From assembly GCA_018815145.1 (NCBI GenBank), contig JAHIYL010000170.1:1-13036 (forward strand): 13,036 nt of DNA, read 5' to 3'. The DNA comes from Nanobdellota archaeon. Lineage in GTDB: Archaea; Nanobdellota; Nanobdellia; Woesearchaeales; GW2011-AR15. The notes under the pieces are model-generated. The model made no database searches, had not been told where the DNA came from, and saw only the letters and a list, made by a program, of their open reading frames with translations. Both the position numbers and the translations under genes were made by a program. This document shows positions 1 to 7,131 of the stretch, piece after piece (the first letter of the stretch is position 1; every line of letters starts with the position of its first letter).

Positions 1-5
1 AATAA

Positions 6-28
6 GTAACATTTATATATAATGTTAC
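6..28. repeat. Short AT-rich inverted repeat
   Basis: GTAACATT at 6-13 and AATGTTAC at 21-28 are perfect inverse complements around a 7-base TATATAT centre. The centre overlaps a TATA-like box (12-19), so this may be a promoter element or operator rather than an RNA hairpin. No protein binding can be assigned from sequence alone. Confidence 0.4.
12..19 (+). promoter_or_regulatory. Possible archaeal TATA box ahead of the 42-104 hairpin
   Basis: TTTATATA lies centred at about 15.5. Position 42-43 is 27 bases downstream, the same spacing that separates the TATA boxes and start codons of the clear genes in this window. A transcript starting there would begin at the first base of the large inverted repeat, which is also an ATG opening a 23-codon reading frame (42-113). 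In an AT-rich intergenic stretch such boxes arise by chance, so the call is weak. Confidence 0.25.
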
Positions 29-41
29 GATTTATAACTTT

Positions 42-104
42 ATGATTGCATGTTTAAACCTCGCCTCTTTTCCTTTTAGGAAAGAGGTGAGAATATGCAA
101 TCAT
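42..104. repeat. Two-tier long inverted repeat / hairpin
   Basis: The outer arms ATGATTGCAT (42-51) and ATGCAATCAT (95-104) are perfect inverse complements. Position 41 also pairs with 105. Inside them, 60-74 pairs with 78-91 as a stem of about 14 base pairs, with one bulged T (70 or 71), one G-T wobble (63 with 88) and a 3-base TTT loop. The tiers are separated by an asymmetric internal loop (52-59 and 92-94). It sits about 40 bases beyond the stop codon of the large minus-strand lipoprotein gene. It could be a structured 3' end or terminator-like element of that gene, a small RNA on either strand, or a degenerate mobile-element fragment. No U-tract directly follows on either strand, so a classical bacterial-type terminator is not supported. 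Confidence 0.6.
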
Positions 105-140
105 AGTCTTTAAAATATCCAATGACTATTTAAATCTTTT

Positions 141-3100
141 TTATACAACGTCATTAAAATGCAAAGTGGGTCCTAAAGTTGAACCATCAATCTTAGGTAA
201 TTTCTTGAATATAGGAAGCCTACCATCTGCAGTTCCAATTGGATAATCAGATAGCTGACACCTTCTAATGAATATTCCTTGCATATTGTTTAAGGTATTA
301 ATTTCATATCCAGATTCCACTAAAAATGCATCCTTGTCGAGATCACAAAATTCATATACATTCACTGGATCCCCAGTAAAAGGATTACATATCATATCCT
401 CATCATCCACCATTGCTATAGCAATACAATCTTCTTCATTTGAATCACATAAAAGCAAGAAGTCAGCTTCTTCCTGACAATTGTTATTCATAACCTCAAA
501 TTGTTTGAATGTCTTCAATCTATCATTTTCACAGAAAAAAAAATCTTCAGCTTCCCAATTGTTGAATATTTTGGCAGCAACAGTTACTGTTGTTGTTGTA
601 CTGTGTCCCTCAAAAGATGGAATATCTCTATCCATCACTTTTTCGTAAAAACTCCACATTGGAATCCCATCTATGCAGTCAGCACCAAAATATGAAAGAG
701 GTTCTGTCAAACAAGATTCATGAGGAATATGGTTATCTACATCAGATGATCCTTTGAGGCAGCACATCATACCGGACTCATCAACTAGGGCAAAATATTT
801 ACCATAATCATCACTATATATATAATCAATTCCTTCTCTACATCCATATTGGATAAACCAATCATCTAAATTCTTTGGTCGGCCATATTGATCATCTGTA
901 TCACATAACCAATTAAGATTGTCCAAATATTGTTCAGAAATTGTCTCATAGAATTCTATTGTGATACTTCCATCAGTGTACAAATGAGAAATTTGAGAAT
1001 TACTTGGGATAAATTTACAGATACCTTTGAAACCCTGGAATTTATATCCAGGACCCAAACATGTCGGGATTTTAATTGCGGTTGGTTGACAAAGTTTCTC
1101 AGGTTCAACAGGCCCATTAAACGGGTCACAAATTTTACCCTCCTTTGTTATAGCTACTTCGTTAATTCCGTCTGAACCAATGAATTCTGCACAAAGACCA
1201 TTTCTATAAAAATCTTCAACAGTGTCTTTTGGAATTGGGGCTACTCCATCACATTTCCATCCAAGATATTTTGACTCTTCATCAGAAAAAACATATACAA
1301 CAATAAGTTCCTGCATTATTCCTTCGATGTCAAGATAATTACACACAAAAGGTTTTCCTTGACTATAATCTGTTGAATCTGTGTTTACACAAACAGAATC
1401 TATCGTCCATGGTTCAAATGATGCACAAAGATTTTTAAATTCATCAAAGGCAATATCATAACCCGTAATGGGGTCACAGATTTTTTTCATAAAACTTCCT
1501 TCATCTGCATTACTTTGCAGTACAAGGATAGATTCAATAAATCCTGAAAAAGTATCTAAATCTTTTTGTTTTACTTCAACAATATTTATTCCATCTGAAA
1601 AAATTGACAAATCTTTTTTATTAGATGCACATTCACCAAAAGAATTGGCATCATTATACAAGATCTCCCCAGTATAATCACATGAAGCTTTATGACTAAT
1701 ATCCTTCATAATGAAAAGTTTTTTATTATCACCATGATCTTTACAAAAATAGTAATCAACTGGAACTAGTCTATCCCTATCTAGATCTATACATCCTTGA
1801 AAACCATATTGTTCATAGGCCTCTATATCTACTTTTCCTTGTCCATTCAATTTTTCCAGATTATTTTCTAGATCCACTGTTGCATCCCATCCATGTGTAT
1901 CAATTGAATTTGAACAAAGTGTTGCAATGCTTGCTATTCTGTTTGTATCGGGATCGCATGTTTTTAATCCAGGTAAAAGCATTGTTTTGACTATTTGTAT
2001 TCCTGATACAAAATCAATAAAATAATCACTACTATCACATCTATCAAAAGAACTTGCTGATTCAATGTTCCATGATGAAATACTTGATTTTTGAACAGTA
2101 TATTCATATAATTCTTTATCTTCTTCCTTGAAAAAAATATAATCCCACCAATTCATTGATGCATCAATAAAAGGATTATATCCTTTACTGCTTGGTAAGT
2201 GGGCAAACCACCATTTTAAAAATGTCCTTTGAGAGCAACCCCATTCATTGCAGTCAATTTTATGAACTTTGTTTTTTAGTTTCTCTTTGATTATATCATT
2301 TATTGGATAGCCTAGCCTCATTGCATTCTGAATATCCTTATTAAAAATACTGTAGTCAATCCATGCATTATGCATAGAACTTACTATTGCATCAGGTTCG
2401 TTGATGTATCCATACCTATTTTCAACACCAAAAGCATAATCTCCATCCTTGATGAGTTGTTGCTGAGGCATTGAATCAGAATAAATGATCACCTCATCTC
2501 CCATAAAAGGTGTTTGATCATCATCTATTGTTTTATATGACAGTTTTTCATTTCTTGGATTTGGAGGGTAATGGATATCACCCATATGATAAATTAAATT
2601 TTGGTCATCATAGGATCTCCTGAATTCCCTGAACATATTCCAGTATTTTTGCCCACCTTCACTAAGTAAAAAATTGTCAAGAATGTTTTCTGCACGATGA
2701 CCAAATGAGTGCAGTGCATAATCTGAAGTTACATCATAATTGAAACCCATAATTATGAACGGCCGCACACAATCAGGTCTCATGATATATTTCCATGCAT
2801 TTATAACGTACGTATTATCAATATTAGATCCAACCATAATTGATTCAAAATACCCGTACCATGATCCTCCCCATAACCACACTTCATCATATTCATTGTC
2901 TGCAATTTTATTACAAATATCAAATTCATCAATTAGTGATTCATAGTCTATTGCATTTTCAGAACATCTGTTTTTTTTAAAAACACTAAAGACAATACCA
3001 TCTCGAAAAAATGCATTATTAGCTATACACCATGCAAGGTTGTCAATATTTAACGAATCACCTGTATAGAGAGACGTTGGAGGAAAATCATTGATGTGAC

Positions 3101-3827
3101 TGCGTAAATCCCTGGTTTTATGTGGAATTAGTCCCTTTATTTCTGTAACCTCATTCGTAAGTTTGTCTATTCCAAATGTTCTTATATTTAGCGACATGTC
3201 ATTTTTATAGGATGCTGCCTCTTTTAAGTCATATATTAGTTCATTTGATATTCTGTAGGGACTTCCTAATTGTCCAAAACATTTAGTTATTGAGCATTTA
3301 TCCTCTGATGCAACAATACATTTTTTCATAAAAGAATGAAGACTTTCTTGTATTCCAGTTAACTTATTTTTCAATTCAGAAGATGAAACTTGTGGAGCAC
3401 CCAAAAATATCGCCTCTATCCAGGGAAATGTATCCTCCATATGTGGAAAACATGTGCTCAGATCAATCATTTCTTCGTCTTGTCTCTCATTTATTCTACA
3501 ATCTTTTTCAATAGTCTGTACAAGATAATTTGTACTTGCAATAATATTTTCTCTTACTTGCTCACAGACTTCCATCTCAACTAATGGTTCATATGCAACA
3601 ATCAAAACCTTATGCTCGATAACATTATCATGAGACAATGATTCTGCTTCCACATTTCTATAATCTTGTTTTTTTGTAATATCACTTTGACCTGCTTCGG
3701 CAATTGTACCTTCATCATACTGTGTCCCAGAAGATATTGTAGAAGCTGCATCTTGTGTTGCACCATCGGTGGAACAAGATACCACACAATAGAAAAAAAC
3801 GATTAATGCCAAATATAATTTCTTCAT
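141..3827 (-). CDS. Large cysteine-rich predicted surface lipoprotein, uncharacterised
   Basis: A 1228-residue protein with a short hydrophobic signal and a lipobox-like VVSC ending at Cys18, so it is probably lipid-anchored outside the membrane. Residues about 70-570 form one domain. It contains a DEVWLWGG stretch (314-321), WYGYFES (323-329), a GFNY then HSFGHRAE cluster (361-380), a DIHYPP segment (417-422) and tryptophan-rich blocks (539-565). This combination reminds me of secreted proteins of unknown function from other microbes, but I cannot name a family. Residues about 620-1165 are a repeat region. Six copies of C-[DN]-P-x-T-G-like motifs begin at Cys624, 716, 784, 900, 1022/1023 and 1147, each followed by another Cys 13-17 residues later. 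The last three belong to modules of about 120 residues. The ATG is preceded by a TATA-like box 27 bases upstream, supporting this start. The gene lies just downstream of, and on the same strand as, another cysteine-rich lipoprotein. Sampled coding lines are visibly AT-richer than smc. Function unknown; possibly adhesion or a cell-surface hydrolase. Confidence 0.85.
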   Translation of the reverse strand: MKKLYLALIVFFYCVVSCSTDGATQDAASTISSGTQYDEGTIAEAGQSDITKKQDYRNVEAESLSHDNVIEHKVLIVAYEPLVEMEVCEQVRENIIASTNYLVQTIEKDCRINERQDEEMIDLSTCFPHMEDTFPWIEAIFLGAPQVSSSELKNKLTGIQESLHSFMKKCIVASEDKCSITKCFGQLGSPYRISNELIYDLKEAASYKNDMSLNIRTFGIDKLTNEVTEIKGLIPHKTRDLRSHINDFPPTSLYTGDSLNIDNLAWCIANNAFFRDGIVFSVFKKNRCSENAIDYESLIDEFDICNKIADNEYDEVWLWGGSWYGYFESIMVGSNIDNTYVINAWKYIMRPDCVRPFIIMGFNYDVTSDYALHSFGHRAENILDNFLLSEGGQKYWNMFREFRRSYDDQNLIYHMGDIHYPPNPRNEKLSYKTIDDDQTPFMGDEVIIYSDSMPQQQLIKDGDYAFGVENRYGYINEPDAIVSSMHNAWIDYSIFNKDIQNAMRLGYPINDIIKEKLKNKVHKIDCNEWGCSQRTFLKWWFAHLPSSKGYNPFIDASMNWWDYIFFKEEDKELYEYTVQKSSISSWNIESASSFDRCDSSDYFIDFVSGIQIVKTMLLPGLKTCDPDTNRIASIATLCSNSIDTHGWDATVDLENNLEKLNGQGKVDIEAYEQYGFQGCIDLDRDRLVPVDYYFCKDHGDNKKLFIMKDISHKASCDYTGEILYNDANSFGECASNKKDLSIFSDGINIVEVKQKDLDTFSGFIESILVLQSNADEGSFMKKICDPITGYDIAFDEFKNLCASFEPWTIDSVCVNTDSTDYSQGKPFVCNYLDIEGIMQELIVVYVFSDEESKYLGWKCDGVAPIPKDTVEDFYRNGLCAEFIGSDGINEVAITKEGKICDPFNGPVEPEKLCQPTAIKIPTCLGPGYKFQGFKGICKFIPSNSQISHLYTDGSITIEFYETISEQYLDNLNWLCDTDDQYGRPKNLDDWFIQYGCREGIDYIYSDDYGKYFALVDESGMMCCLKGSSDVDNHIPHESCLTEPLSYFGADCIDGIPMWSFYEKVMDRDIPSFEGHSTTTTVTVAAKIFNNWEAEDFFFCENDRLKTFKQFEVMNNNCQEEADFLLLCDSNEEDCIAIAMVDDEDMICNPFTGDPVNVYEFCDLDKDAFLVESGYEINTLNNMQGIFIRRCQLSDYPIGTADGRLPIFKKLPKIDGSTLGPTLHFNDVV

Positions 3828-3851
3828 TAATAATCAAGAGTATTATTCAAT

Positions 3852-3859
3852 TTATTAAA
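3852..3859 (-). promoter_or_regulatory. TATA-like box for the 1228 aa lipoprotein gene
   Basis: On the minus strand the box reads TTTAATAA, centred about 28 bases before the ATG at 3827, which suggests a leaderless or nearly leaderless transcript. The ten bases TTTTCCAAAA lie two bases upstream (3862-3871). The same ten bases sit at the same distance from the box of the HIT operon. The separate promoter suggests this gene can be transcribed independently of the lipoprotein gene upstream of it. Confidence 0.5.
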
Positions 3860-3917
3860 TATTTTGGAAAACTTACAGGAAAAATGTATATTTTGTGTAG
3901 AGTATGGGAATTAAAGA

Positions 3918-6149
3918 TTAACTTAATGCAACACTACTTAAAACACTACTTGTTATGAATCTTGTCTCAATATCATTTAGTCTATTTATCTGAGCATTTA
4001 TTAGTACTTTATCAATTGGTTTAGAACTCTCATAAAGGTCAATCATATCCTCAGATGGTGAGATGTCTCTACCTATGTCCTGTGTCAGGCAATAGACTGC
4101 TCCCCCATTGAGGGACCAAGCAACGCTTGGTATTTCGCGGACATCAAAACCAAGTGATTTATATACCTCTGTGGCTTTTGTGTCCAGTGGTTCAAAATCA
4201 AAAGTTGGCATCAATACTCTTGGTGTAAAAGTCTTGTCATCATTTGGATTCTCATCAAACATGATTAATCCATTCACATATACAAACTGCGGAGATTTTT
4301 CTTGATATCCTTTTTTCATCACTTCCCTTGAAGAAGGTAAATATGGCACTCTAAATACTGAATAACCTAATTGTTCAATTTGCTCAGTTATTTTATCTGA
4401 CTCATCTTGCCATTTTATTGCTTCATTGGCAAGGGTTACTATATATTTTCCTTTTAGATTATCATTTAACTCAATACCATAGGCTGAGTAGATATAATCT
4501 TCCCATTCTATCAATAGTTTTGGATTTGTATTTTGTACCTCATCCACAATTTCCTTAGCAATTTTTATGTCACCAACAATAAACCTGTTATTACCAATAT
4601 ACTGCATCCTCATATCAATATGGGAGGGTGCATGATAGATGTAGGGATAAAATTCATTGTAGTCAATTATTCCAATCTCCTTGTTATAGTATCCGTTCAG
4701 GGTAGACAACATCTTTTCCGCATATTCAATATCACTTTCTGAAACGAGATCTTTCCGTTCCATATCTAATTCTCCTGCATCAATTCTGTTATTTAAGTCG
4801 TATTGTTCATCTGTAAATGAATAGAAAAACTGATTAGGAAATATCTCCAGATTATTCAGAAACGCATGATTCTTTGATTGAATTACATTTCCTCCTGCAA
4901 GCAAGAAATCACTTTGCTGAAATGAGAAACCTTCACCAATGCTTTCTTCTATCGTGTCCATCACAACATAAGGCAATGGATCGGGGTTACTAGGTGCATA
5001 GTAAATATTGCTTTGAATGCGTTCATCATTACTGGCAAACGTCATCTGGACTGTGAAGTGGTTTCTTAGCCAGGCTTCTCCACCAAAAGACATTTCATAC
5101 ACTTTTAATTCATTGTCAGCACCATAAATTTTCAGTAATTTCATCAATTCAATGTAATTTGAAACATCTTTTTGCACATTGACATTATCTCCTTCAGATC
5201 CAAATGGTTTCCCAACAAGCAGATGTACGCGTGCTGTCTCAAGGTTAGCAATAATCAATGCAATTGAATTAAGCAGAACACCCATATCATCATACCACAC
5301 ACCCATTATCACATCAGTAATCATTCCATTTGCATCAGAGTATTGGATATCTTTGTTCTCTTCAATTATTTTTTCATTGCTTACGCATTTTTCCAGATTT
5401 TTGTCCCAATAACAATCCACAAAGAAATTGAGGCCGCATGAACTCTCAAAAACAGTCTCACAATAATGATCTTCGTTAATAAAACAACATTGTGGTGTTT
5501 CATCGTCAAAGCAAGTATACTCTATAGGTAAACAACCGAAAGGATAATCTTCTGATCCTTCTCTACAATACTCTTCATCAAGCCATTCCTTAGGACACTG
5601 ATTATCATCTATCCATTCAGTTGCATGACAGCACATGGGTTTTCCACCTTCAAAACACTTGTATTCTTCATATGGACAGCCGAAAGGGAAACTTTGAACT
5701 CCATCTGAACAGATTTCATCAGTATCCCATTCTTCAGGGCATTGAGGAGTCCATCCCCATCCGGATAAAGGACAACATTTTGGATCCCCATCATAAAAGC
5801 ATGCATACTCCTCTACCCCACAACTGAAGGGAAAATTACCAACTCCTTCTCTGCATACTAACTCTGTGTCCCACTCTACAGGACATGCTGCTTTTTCTTT
5901 CCACTCTGACGGAATGCAGCATTTTTTCATTGTAGTCCAAGGAATCCTACACTCTTCCGGTTCTAGCGATTCATCAGAATCATGCAAATAATAGTTAAAA
6001 GCATAAGTTCTTTCACATTGGTCACCTGAATCTGACAATCTGCAATAAGCATTCATATCACAGATTTTAATGGTTTCACTTTTATTTGTGCAACCTGTGA
6101 ATAATACAAATGATATTAACACTAACAATAAAATCAGAATTTTTCTCAT
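3918..6149 (-). CDS. Predicted lipoprotein with six-Cys repeats and a pentein (deiminase-like) domain
   Basis: A 743-residue protein. A hydrophobic signal ends in FTGC with Cys20 as the likely lipid-attachment residue. Residues 82-222 are three tandem repeats of exactly 48 residues, each with six cysteines at identical offsets (89/137/185 through 126/174/222) and an FPF-[GS]-C core. A further cysteine-rich linker runs to about 255. Residues about 275-700 resemble the pentein fold of agmatine deiminase and Porphyromonas-type peptidylarginine deiminase: WLRN (360-363), AGGN (418-421), HID (510-512), YVN (624-626) and GGAVYC (682-687). The expected catalytic Cys687, His510, Asp512 and Asn626 are present. 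The Asp of the usual WxRD motif is Asn363, and the usual His before the Cys is Tyr686. Guanidino-group chemistry outside the cell is therefore plausible, but activity is uncertain. The frame is open upstream to 6566, but the signal peptide and a TATA-like box 27 bases before 6149 fix the start here. Confidence 0.85.
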   Translation of the reverse strand: MRKILILLLVLISFVLFTGCTNKSETIKICDMNAYCRLSDSGDQCERTYAFNYYLHDSDESLEPEECRIPWTTMKKCCIPSEWKEKAACPVEWDTELVCREGVGNFPFSCGVEEYACFYDGDPKCCPLSGWGWTPQCPEEWDTDEICSDGVQSFPFGCPYEEYKCFEGGKPMCCHATEWIDDNQCPKEWLDEEYCREGSEDYPFGCLPIEYTCFDDETPQCCFINEDHYCETVFESSCGLNFFVDCYWDKNLEKCVSNEKIIEENKDIQYSDANGMITDVIMGVWYDDMGVLLNSIALIIANLETARVHLLVGKPFGSEGDNVNVQKDVSNYIELMKLLKIYGADNELKVYEMSFGGEAWLRNHFTVQMTFASNDERIQSNIYYAPSNPDPLPYVVMDTIEESIGEGFSFQQSDFLLAGGNVIQSKNHAFLNNLEIFPNQFFYSFTDEQYDLNNRIDAGELDMERKDLVSESDIEYAEKMLSTLNGYYNKEIGIIDYNEFYPYIYHAPSHIDMRMQYIGNNRFIVGDIKIAKEIVDEVQNTNPKLLIEWEDYIYSAYGIELNDNLKGKYIVTLANEAIKWQDESDKITEQIEQLGYSVFRVPYLPSSREVMKKGYQEKSPQFVYVNGLIMFDENPNDDKTFTPRVLMPTFDFEPLDTKATEVYKSLGFDVREIPSVAWSLNGGAVYCLTQDIGRDISPSEDMIDLYESSKPIDKVLINAQINRLNDIETRFITSSVLSSVALS
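5484..5906 (-). repeat. Three 48-residue six-cysteine protein repeats (144 bp period)
   Basis: This encodes residues 82-222 of the pentein lipoprotein. The six Cys positions recur with an exact 48-residue period, and the conserved pattern is CP-x-EW, then C, PF-x-C, EY-x-CF and CC. The CC at residues 77-78 is one further period upstream, hinting at a degenerate fourth copy. The copies have diverged at the base level, so this is an old duplication. The cysteines probably form intramodule disulphides, which suits an extracellular stalk or binding module. Confidence 0.85.
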
Positions 6150-6171
6150 CAGTAGTGCATTTATTTTCCCC

Positions 6172-6179
6172 TTTAAATA
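6172..6179 (-). promoter_or_regulatory. TATA box for the pentein lipoprotein gene
   Basis: On the minus strand the box reads TATTTAAA, centred 27 bases before the ATG at 6149. It predicts a leaderless transcript and supports this ATG over the longer upstream reading frame. It lies in the short interval shared with the divergent pilin-like gene. Confidence 0.6.
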
Positions 6180-6209
6180 TTTTTCTTCCTGTCTTTTTCT
6201 ACAGAAAAA

Positions 6210-6217
6210 TTTATATA
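6210..6217 (+). promoter_or_regulatory. TATA box for the pilin-like gene
   Basis: TTTATATA preceded by an A-rich stretch that could serve as the B-recognition element. Its centre is about 30 bases before the ATG at 6244, giving a leader of zero to three bases. The box is nearly self-complementary and could in principle fire toward the minus strand too, but the minus-strand gene has its own better-placed box. Confidence 0.6.
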
Positions 6218-6243
6218 CTTTCCTTAAAGCTACTAGATGTATC

Positions 6244-6750
6244 ATGCTCAACCATAAAAAAGGGGTATCGCCGCTTGTCTCGACTCTTCTTCTTGTGCTC
6301 ATCGTCATTGCTGTCGGAGCAACAGTCATGTTTGTCCTGAAGAACCTCACACTGAACACACTTGAGGAAGAAGCAGAACCCACGGATGACGCAGAATTCA
6401 ACTGCGATGATGTGGATGTTGGCATCCTGAAGATAAGCGGAAAACACCAGATCTGCCACAATACTGAAACCAACACTCTGGATGCTGCCATCTCAAACAG
6501 AGGCAATTCAGATATTGCTGATTTCAAGTTCATTGCAATAGGAAATGCAAAGATAAACAATATCAATTCAGTAGGATATGGACTTAAAGCAGGAGATAAT
6601 GAATATTTCTATTTCTCATGCTCCCAGGACATCGGCGAACTGATACACATCAAGATAACTCCCATAATCAACCGGGAAAACAGTGAGGAGAAACTTATAT
6701 GCTTCAATAAAGAAATAACCCTCCTGGCCGATGATATAAAAGAATGCTGA
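6244..6750 (+). CDS. Type IV pilin-like / archaellin-like protein
   Basis: A 168-residue protein. It has a short basic leader (HKKG, residues 4-7) followed by VSP and a hydrophobic stretch to about residue 34, the pattern of archaeal pilin N-termini processed by a prepilin peptidase and packed into a helical filament core. After an acidic linker (41-55), residues about 58-145 look like a small beta-sandwich domain (an SNRG turn, alternating hydrophobic strands). Five cysteines (54, 71, 126, 153, 168) are more than usual for a pilin and may form disulphides, matching the cysteine-rich neighbours. The frame is open upstream to 6070, but the leader peptide and the TATA box choose this start. No assembly ATPase or peptidase gene lies in the window. 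It could be a minor pilin or simply a pseudopilin-anchored surface protein. Confidence 0.85.
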   Translation: MLNHKKGVSPLVSTLLLVLIVIAVGATVMFVLKNLTLNTLEEEAEPTDDAEFNCDDVDVGILKISGKHQICHNTETNTLDAAISNRGNSDIADFKFIAIGNAKINNINSVGYGLKAGDNEYFYFSCSQDIGELIHIKITPIINRENSEEKLICFNKEITLLADDIKEC

Positions 6751-6781
6751 ACTAAAGACAATATCAAAATACATTAACAAA

Positions 6782-7081
6782 ATGATAGACTATCTTCAGG
6801 GAACACTATTGATCAGCAACATCCTTTTGATACTTCTGGCAATCATATATGGCGTCATGATAGTAAAAAAGCATACTCATGCTGATTCCACTCTGTGGGT
6901 ATATTTCATGATTGCCTGCGGATTGTTCTTCCTATCTGAGCTTATGTCTTTCCTGGGAGAATTCTACAGGTTTGATATTGGACTGCTCAAAGGCATTCTA
7001 AACATTTCATTTGGTTTTGTTGTTCTGCTTGCGTTTATCACAAAGTACAGCAGCATGCCCGGGAAGCAGGGAAAGAAATAG
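6782..7081 (+). CDS. Small membrane protein with three predicted helices
   Basis: A 99-residue, strongly hydrophobic protein. Likely membrane segments are residues about 8-28, 38-57 and 68-88, joined by short polar loops (KKHTHADS near 29-36, EFYRFD near 60-65), with a basic tail (KQGKK) that is probably cytoplasmic. It begins 31 bases after the pilin-like gene with no TATA-like box at the expected distance, so it is probably co-transcribed with it. I do not recognise the family. A role in anchoring or assembling the pilin-like protein would be guesswork from position. Confidence 0.75.
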   Translation: MIDYLQGTLLISNILLILLAIIYGVMIVKKHTHADSTLWVYFMIACGLFFLSELMSFLGEFYRFDIGLLKGILNISFGFVVLLAFITKYSSMPGKQGKK

Positions 7082-7131
7082 TTGATCGTCATTAGATGAC
7101 ATCCTCAATAAAACAAGAATTAACCGCGTGT

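Noticed and set aside
6070..6243. Upstream extension of the pilin-like frame
   Set aside because: It overlaps the divergent lipoprotein start and places the pilin leader internally; the TATA box lies inside this stretch.
6150..6566. N-terminal extension of the pentein lipoprotein frame up to 6566
   Set aside because: It runs antisense through the pilin-like gene, has no protein-like features, and would bury the lipoprotein signal inside the protein. The TATA-like box and signal peptide fix the start at 6149.
7088..7100. Five-base-pair hairpin GTCAT-TAG-ATGAC between the convergent membrane and HIT genes as a terminator
   Set aside because: The stem is too short, with no U-tract on either side; such a repeat is expected by chance.
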